Below, piece by piece: positions 59,345 through 64,000 of a stretch of DNA of 64,000 nucleotides (position 1 is its first letter; every line of letters begins with the position of its first letter). Below the pieces are notes generated by a model, which saw nothing but the letters and a program-made list of their open reading frames with translations, had not been told where the DNA came from and made no database searches. The position numbers and the translations under genes were made by a program. This stretch comes from Nocardia inohanensis NBRC 100128 (GTDB taxonomy: Bacteria > Actinomycetota > Actinomycetes > Mycobacteriales > Mycobacteriaceae), in NCBI RefSeq assembly GCF_001612945.1, contig NZ_BDBK01000014.1:62001-126000 (forward strand). Direction: 5' to 3'.

Positions 59345-60847
59345 CTAGTTGTCGTCCTGGCAGGTGATATCCGACGCGGGCAGCGTGCCGTCGCGGAAGT
59401 AGGTGTTGACCGCGGCGTAGGCGCAGGCGTTGGGGTAGCGGCCGTAGACGCTGTGGATGGCGACATCGTCGAGGGTCACCATGCGCGATCCGGTCATGGC
59501 GCGGTGCAGGGCCCGGCCGGATTCGTAGGAGGTGCGGGTGTCGCCGGTGGCCTGCACGATCAGGCTGGGCACGGAATTGCTTACCGCCGTGGCGGGTTCG
59601 GCGGGGGCAGGCCAGAAGGCGCACGGGGTGAGGTTGTTGGCGAGCGCGCCGAACAACGGCTGCGACGGGCGCGCGGCTTCGATATTGCGCCAGTACCAGG
59701 CGGGGTCGCGCGGGACCGCGACATCACCGCACATGACGGCCATCTGCGGGGAGAGGTCGCGGGGTTTGTTGCTGGTGAGGGTGTTCAGGGCGGACACCAT
59801 TTCGGGCCCGGGCCGGACGGCGATGCCGGTCGCCGCATCCGCGATCTGCCGCATGACGTCGGCCAGCTTGCCGTATTGGCGCGGGTCGTCGAGTTGCGTG
59901 AACAGGATCATGGGCAGGATGTGATCGTCGATGTCGTAGTCGCCGTAGCGAATCGGGTGCTCGCCGGATTGCCGGAGCAAGGCGGTGACGGCGGCGCGCA
60001 CCTGTTCGCGATCGGTCCCGAAGCGGTATTCGGCATCGCGGGCGGCGGTCCATTCGGCCCAGCGGTCGAAGGCGGCTTCGTTGGCGGGACCCATCTGCTG
60101 GACCATGCCGACCGCGCCGTACTTATCCGGATCGACCGCACTGTCCAGCACCATCCGGTCCGTGCGCTGCGGGAACATCTGGCTGAAGACCGCACCCAGG
60201 TAGGTGCCGTAGGAGGTGCCGAAGTAGTTGATCCGCTCCTCGCCGAGAATGCCGCGGATGACATCCATATCGCGGGCGGTATTGCGAGTCGTGATGTGCG
60301 GCAGGCGATCACCCTCCACCGCTGCGCAACGCCCGGCCAGATCCGCCATGGTGGCCACATTGTTCGCGTAGCTCGCGAGATCGTTGCCACCGGAGCGGAT
60401 GCCGAAGCCGATGGGCCACTGGCAGTTCACGGCCGAGGACCGGCCGATGCCGCGCGGATCCATGCCGATCAGGTCGTAACGGGCGCGCACATCGGCGGTC
60501 ATCGCGGTCTCGGCGAGTCCGGCGAGCTGATCCAGGCCCGGACCGCCCGGACCACCGGGATTGGCGAGCATGATCCCGCGCCGCTGCGCCGGATCGGTGG
60601 CGGGAATGCGGGAGATCGCCACGGTGAGCGTCCGGCCTTGCGGCTCGGCGTAATTCAGCGGCACCGTGACGTCGGCGCACTGCGCGCCCGCCGCGTCCAG
60701 CGCCGCCTCGCCGCAGTGCTTCCACTCCAGCCGCTGGCTGTAATACCGATCCAGCGGCGCGCTCGCGGACGCCGGCGCGGTCAAGCTCGCGGCCAGGCCG
60801 CCGGCCATGGCGAAAAGGGCGGTGAAGGACAGTAGCCCGCGTTTCAT
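59345..60847 (-). CDS. Secreted alpha/beta hydrolase, tripeptidyl aminopeptidase-like
   Basis: A 500-aa exported hydrolase of the TAP/SlpD-like group. A signal peptide (KRGLLSFTALFAMAGGLAAS, cleavage near ASASAP) is followed by VPLNYAEPQGRTLTVAISR, LANPGGPGGPGLDQL (oxyanion region) near residue 95, YDLIGMDPRGIGRSS and the nucleophile elbow NYFGTSYGTYLGAVF near residue 220. The C-terminal TAP-like part holds LIVQATGDTRTSYE (acid) and VAIHSVYGRYPNACA (His). The ATG at 60847 has GGAGGA just upstream. It probably cleaves small peptides or esters outside the cell. It follows a serine hydrolase lipoprotein gene. Confidence 0.85.
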   Translation of the reverse strand: MKRGLLSFTALFAMAGGLAASLTAPASASAPLDRYYSQRLEWKHCGEAALDAAGAQCADVTVPLNYAEPQGRTLTVAISRIPATDPAQRRGIMLANPGGPGGPGLDQLAGLAETAMTADVRARYDLIGMDPRGIGRSSAVNCQWPIGFGIRSGGNDLASYANNVATMADLAGRCAAVEGDRLPHITTRNTARDMDVIRGILGEERINYFGTSYGTYLGAVFSQMFPQRTDRMVLDSAVDPDKYGAVGMVQQMGPANEAAFDRWAEWTAARDAEYRFGTDREQVRAAVTALLRQSGEHPIRYGDYDIDDHILPMILFTQLDDPRQYGKLADVMRQIADAATGIAVRPGPEMVSALNTLTSNKPRDLSPQMAVMCGDVAVPRDPAWYWRNIEAARPSQPLFGALANNLTPCAFWPAPAEPATAVSNSVPSLIVQATGDTRTSYESGRALHRAMTGSRMVTLDDVAIHSVYGRYPNACAYAAVNTYFRDGTLPASDITCQDDN

Positions 60848-60858
60848 TTCGATCCTCC

Positions 60859-62040
60859 TCATCGTCCGCAGAGCGCGGCGTCGAATACCGCTTGCACGGC
60901 ATCGGATCCGGCTTCGCTGTCGAGCACCTGGTTCACGGTGACCACCACGGCCGTGCCGTCCGCCGCGACGCCGTTGCGGGTGCCGAAGCCCGGGATGCTG
61001 CCGCCGTGGCCCCACACCGTTTTTCCACAGGTTGTGGGCAGCTTCATCAGACCCAATCCGTAACCGGCGGTGGGCATTCGATCGAAGGAGACGGTCTGCT
61101 GCATTTCGGTGAGCTGGGCGGCGGGCAGCAGTTTCTTCTCCACTGTCAACGCGGTGAAGAAGCGACTGAGATCGGCGGGGGTCGAGATCATCGCCCCGGC
61201 CGCGCCGCCCCAGGAGACGTTCTGCTCGGTGTAGTCGACCCGCTGACCGTCGACCTGCTGATAGCCGCGCGGGTGCGTGCCGCGGATGCCGGTCTCCCCC
61301 GGTTCGGGAAAATAGGTGTCGCGCAGGCCGAGTGGCTCCAGGATGCGGGCGCGGATCTCGGCGGCATAGGAACTGCCCGTGACGCGGTCGATGAGCATTC
61401 CGGCCAGGATGTAGTTGGTATTGGTGTAGACGGCTTTCGCGCCGGGTTCGAACTGTGGCGGCATGCTCATGGCGATGCGCACCAGTTCGGCCGGCTGATA
61501 CTCGGCCCAGCGCGCCTTTTCGGTATCGGCCTGAACCATGGGACTGTTCGGGTCGTGCTTCGGATCGGCGGGACCGGCGGTCAGATAATCCGGCAGTCCG
61601 CTCTGGTGCCGGAGCAGCTGCCGCACCGAGATCCGATTGCCGTCATTGCCATTGCCCGCGACGACGCCGGGCAGGTACTTCTCGATCGGCGCGTCCAGAT
61701 CGATCTTGCCTTCGGCGACCAGTTGCAGGATGACGGTGGCGACGAAAGTCTTGGTATTGCTGCCGATTCGGACCTGGGAGTTGTCCGGGATCGGTGCGCC
61801 GGTGCTTACATCGCCCACCCCGGCGGTCAGGGTGCGCGACCCGTTCGGGCCGCTGATCACCGTCTGAATACCGGGGAATCCGGCGCTCGCCGCCGCCTGC
61901 ATCGCCTGGCTCAGCGTCAGCGACTGCTTTCCGGGCTCGGACGCGGAGACCCCGGTGTTGCAGGCCGCCGCCGCGAGCGTGGCGACCATACCGACTCCGG
62001 CCAGCGCTACTCGGCCGCCGTACCCCCGCAATGTCCTCAT
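60859..62040 (-). CDS. Serine hydrolase lipoprotein (class C beta-lactamase / DD-peptidase fold)
   Basis: A 393-aa protein. The signal peptide ends in LAAAACNTG, a plausible lipobox with Cys near residue 27. The active-site SxxK is IGSNTKTF near residue 95, the YxN equivalent is AVYTNTNYILAG near residue 205, and the third motif region reads WGHGGSIPGFGTRNG near residue 345 (HGG). Members hydrolyse cell-wall peptides or other amides; beta-lactamase activity is not assured. The stop lies 11 nt before the downstream hydrolase start, and the two genes form an operon. Confidence 0.85.
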   Translation of the reverse strand: MRTLRGYGGRVALAGVGMVATLAAAACNTGVSASEPGKQSLTLSQAMQAAASAGFPGIQTVISGPNGSRTLTAGVGDVSTGAPIPDNSQVRIGSNTKTFVATVILQLVAEGKIDLDAPIEKYLPGVVAGNGNDGNRISVRQLLRHQSGLPDYLTAGPADPKHDPNSPMVQADTEKARWAEYQPAELVRIAMSMPPQFEPGAKAVYTNTNYILAGMLIDRVTGSSYAAEIRARILEPLGLRDTYFPEPGETGIRGTHPRGYQQVDGQRVDYTEQNVSWGGAAGAMISTPADLSRFFTALTVEKKLLPAAQLTEMQQTVSFDRMPTAGYGLGLMKLPTTCGKTVWGHGGSIPGFGTRNGVAADGTAVVVTVNQVLDSEAGSDAVQAVFDAALCGR

Positions 62041-62214
62041 GGGAAGGTGTTCCTCCTGTTCAGGCCGGGTGTTCCGGCTCTTCCGAGCCTAGGAATCGGC
62101 GGCCGTCGCGCCCATGCCCCGCACGCCCGAATTGCCGGTAGTGCGATCTCCCGTCGCGGGGGTAGCGCCAGCACTACCCTCGATTGCGGGGGAACCTGAG
62201 GAACAGGAGCGACC

Positions 62215-63063
62215 ATGACCGATGCACGGAAGCCGCTGGCGGGCCGGACCATGATCATGTCGGGTGGCAGTCGCGGAATCGGTTTGGAGATCGCCAAACG
62301 TGCGGCCGCCGACGGCGCGAATGTCACGCTGATCGCGAAAACCGATACGCCGCATCCGAAATTGCCCGGCACCATCCACACCGCGGCGGCCGAGCTGGAG
62401 CAGGCGGGCGGGACGGTGCTGAAGTTCGTCGGCGATATCCGCGACGACGGCGCGGTCGCGGAGGCGGTGCAGCAGACGATTCAGATGTTCGGCGGCATCG
62501 ACATGGTGGTCAACAATGCCTCGGCCATCGACCTGTCCCCCACCGAAGTCCTGCCCATGAAGAAGTACGACCTCATGCAGGACATCAACTGCCGCGGCAG
62601 CTTCCTGCTCTCGAAACTGTGCATTCCGGCCTTGAAGGACTCGGCTCAGACCGGGCGCAACCCCCACATCCTGACCCTGTCGCCGCCCCTGAACCTCGAT
62701 CCCAAATGGGCGGGCACCGCGCTCGGTTACACCATCGCCAAGTACGGAATGTCGCTCACCACACTCGGTTTGGCGGAGGAGCTGCGCAAATACGGAATCG
62801 GCGTGAACTCGCTGTGGCCGCGCACCACCATCGCCACGGCGGCGGTGCGCAACCTGCTCGGCGGCGACGAGATGGTCTCCACCTCGCGCACCCCCGATAT
62901 CTACGCCGACGCCGCCTACCTGGTGCTGACCTCACCGGCCAAGGACACCACCGGCAACTTCTTCATCGATGACGAGGTGCTGGCCGCGCACGGCATCACC
63001 GACCTGGACAAGTACCGGGTGACGCCGGGCGACGGAGAGCTGACTACCGACCTGTTCCTCTGA
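62215..63063 (+). CDS. SDR family NAD(P)-dependent oxidoreductase, HSDL2/Rv3224-like
   Basis: A 282-aa short-chain dehydrogenase. The nucleotide-binding motif is MSGGSRGIGLEIAKRAA near residue 16, NNASAID near residue 100, and the catalytic pair is YTIAKYG near residue 178 (Tyr and Lys). The usual catalytic Ser is probably in ILTLSPPLNL. The pattern resembles hydroxysteroid dehydrogenase-like 2 and Rv3224. The substrate is unknown. The intergenic region upstream (174 nt) separates it from the divergent lipoprotein gene. Confidence 0.85.
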   Translation: MTDARKPLAGRTMIMSGGSRGIGLEIAKRAAADGANVTLIAKTDTPHPKLPGTIHTAAAELEQAGGTVLKFVGDIRDDGAVAEAVQQTIQMFGGIDMVVNNASAIDLSPTEVLPMKKYDLMQDINCRGSFLLSKLCIPALKDSAQTGRNPHILTLSPPLNLDPKWAGTALGYTIAKYGMSLTTLGLAEELRKYGIGVNSLWPRTTIATAAVRNLLGGDEMVSTSRTPDIYADAAYLVLTSPAKDTTGNFFIDDEVLAAHGITDLDKYRVTPGDGELTTDLFL

Positions 63064-63122
63064 ATCCGGTTGCGGCCGAGCGTGCTCGACGCCCGGCCGG
63101 CAGTTTCAGGTTCCACAGCTGA

Positions 63123-63506
63123 TCACGCCGCACCCGCTTCCGCGGTGCAGGCGATGCGGCGCAGCATGTTCCGCACCACGAGGCGATGCCCGCCGCTGCC
63201 GACGACCAGCGTGCGGTAGATCTTGCCGGGTATCCCCGGGAACTCGCCGTGCGAGACGGCGGTGAGGCGGGTGTGGCCGCCTTCCATCTCATCCAGTTCG
63301 AAGGCGAGCCGGTAGCGGGAGAACCGGTGCCCGCCTTTCGCGGCCAAACGTCGCGGTGGATCGGCCTCGTCAAGGGTGAATCCGCGCGGCAGTGTGCTGA
63401 GATCTTCAGGGTTCCGGCAGGTCGTGCGCAACAGGGCCGCCCAGGTGTGCGCGCGATCGGCGGTGATTATCCTGGAATGCGAATCGATATAGGGCAAACG
63501 CTCCAT
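63123..63506 (-). CDS. SRPBCC (START-like) family protein
   Basis: A 127-aa protein with a probable START/SRPBCC ligand-binding fold. It begins ERLPYIDSHSRIITADRAHTWAALLRTT and contains FSRYRLAFELDEMEGGHTRLTAVSHGEFPG near residue 65, typical of polyketide-cyclase-like proteins. The last part is basic (GHRLVVRNMLRRIA). The ATG at 63506 lies 22 nt from the divergent TetR start, so the two share a promoter region. The ligand is unknown. Confidence 0.75.
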   Translation of the reverse strand: MERLPYIDSHSRIITADRAHTWAALLRTTCRNPEDLSTLPRGFTLDEADPPRRLAAKGGHRFSRYRLAFELDEMEGGHTRLTAVSHGEFPGIPGKIYRTLVVGSGGHRLVVRNMLRRIACTAEAGAA

Positions 63507-63527
63507 ATAGAAGGAACGTACTAGTAG

Positions 63528-64000
63528 ATGGCGCCACCCCGCAAGCACGACACCGACGTGATCCTCGACGCAGCGCGCACCCTGGTGCTGCGCGACGGTC
63601 CCCGCGCGGCCTCCGTGGCCGCCATCGCCGAAGCCAGCGGCGCGCCCGTGGGCACGCTGTATCACCGCTTCGGCAACCGGAACGGCGTGCTCACCGCCGC
63701 CTGGATCCGGGCGCTGGAACGGTTTCAGTCCCGGGTGCTCGCCGGCGCCGAGGCGGAGGATCCGCTGGACGCGGCCGTCGGAATGACCAGGGGGGCGGTC
63801 ACATTCGGGCGGGAAAGCCTGGACGACGCGCGGTTGCTCTTGAACCTGCGCTCCCGCGATCTGCTCGACGGCGCACCGGATACCGAGTTCCGGGAACGGT
63901 TGGCGACCATGAACGCGCCGCTGATCGAACACGTGAGACGCGTTGCGCGACAACTGTTCGGCAGTGACGGACCACGCGAGATGGATGCCGTCAGCCGGGC
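63528..64000 (+). CDS. TetR family transcriptional regulator (partial, cut by window end)
   Basis: The first 157 codons of a TetR regulator that runs past the window edge without a stop. The helix-turn-helix is visible in AASVAAIAEASGAPVGTLYHRFGNRNGVL at about residues 28-58. The C-terminal ligand domain is incomplete. It is divergent from the SRPBCC gene by only 21 nt, so it probably represses that gene and itself. Confidence 0.85.
   Translation, partial: MAPPRKHDTDVILDAARTLVLRDGPRAASVAAIAEASGAPVGTLYHRFGNRNGVLTAAWIRALERFQSRVLAGAEAEDPLDAAVGMTRGAVTFGRESLDDARLLLNLRSRDLLDGAPDTEFRERLATMNAPLIEHVRRVARQLFGSDGPREMDAVSR

Noticed and set aside
60859..62040. Calling the serine hydrolase a beta-lactamase
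   Set aside because: SxxK, YxN and HGG motifs are shared by DD-peptidases, esterases and class C enzymes; substrate class cannot be told by eye.
1..64000. CRISPR array, prophage, insertion sequence or rRNA operon
   Set aside because: No spaced identical repeats, integrase, transposase, phage structural gene or rRNA sequence was seen in the window.

Overview
This window reads as chromosomal DNA of a high-GC, mycolic-acid-containing actinobacterium, most likely Nocardia or a close relative in the Mycobacteriales. The case rests on a galactan-export cassette (ABC permease, ABC ATPase, GlfT1-type transferase), an Ag85-like secreted esterase, an MMPL transporter, the bacterial proteasome activator Bpa, DUF397 and mycothiol-dependent MDMPI families, frequent GTG starts, and gene neighbourhoods recalled from Mycobacterium tuberculosis (tadA - deaminase-associated protein - tyrA - glycolipid-binding protein; SRP RNA upstream of the aspartate aminotransferase; quinone oxidoreductase - SufS-like protein - Bpa - galactan exporter). 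No prophage, IS element, CRISPR array or rRNA was seen.

Region by region. 0-10.1 kb: one long minus-strand operon of ten genes. It has a polar amino-acid ABC importer (permease, ATPase, binding lipoprotein), a luciferase-like monooxygenase, an Opp/Dpp-type importer (binding lipoprotein, two permeases, fused double ATPase), a 58-codon ORF nested between the two permeases, and an NtaA/DszA-like FMN monooxygenase. I infer uptake and oxidative breakdown of organosulfur or amino-acid-like compounds. A perfect 16-bp hairpin lies in its leader. 10.6-17.5 kb: a giant LuxR (LAL) regulator with repeat insertions, a flavin reductase, two tandem paralogous secreted glycine-rich proteins, an HhH-GPD protein and a methyltransferase. 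17.6-24 kb: aspartate aminotransferase, SRP RNA, a repeat-bearing membrane-anchored protein, tRNA-Ser(GGA), a WS/DGAT-like acyltransferase whose reading frame carries a palindromic repeat, a lone QcrB and an orphan DUF397 gene beside an AT-rich patch.

24-29.4 kb: genes tied to queuosine (GluQRS, YhhQ transporter, Tgt) interleaved with RDD and DUF4190 membrane proteins. 29.4-37 kb: a heterodimeric ABC exporter with one degenerate ATP site, an Rrf2 regulator without cluster cysteines, and a TetR/MMPL divergent pair with a palindromic operator candidate. 37-48 kb: tRNA-Ser(CGA), tadA and its partner, tyrA, a glycolipid-binding protein, a C5-cytosine methyltransferase with a Vsr nuclease but no visible restriction enzyme, a DUF998 protein, an MDMPI enzyme, tRNA-Arg(ACG), tRNA-Ser(GCT), a hydrolase, an aromatic aminotransferase, an Ag85-like esterase, a Ni/Co transporter and tRNA-Ser(TGA). 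All four usual serine tRNA isoacceptors lie in this one window.

48-64 kb: a MarR regulator, a lactate-monooxygenase-like flavoprotein preceded by a 37-aa membrane peptide, a quinone oxidoreductase, a SufS-like protein without the PLP lysine, Bpa, the galactan exporter and GlfT1, RsgA flanked by two small ORFs, a two-component system, a secreted peptidase-like hydrolase, a serine hydrolase lipoprotein, an SDR, an SRPBCC protein and a TetR gene cut by the window end. Family names come from recognition of motifs in the translations; no database search was possible.
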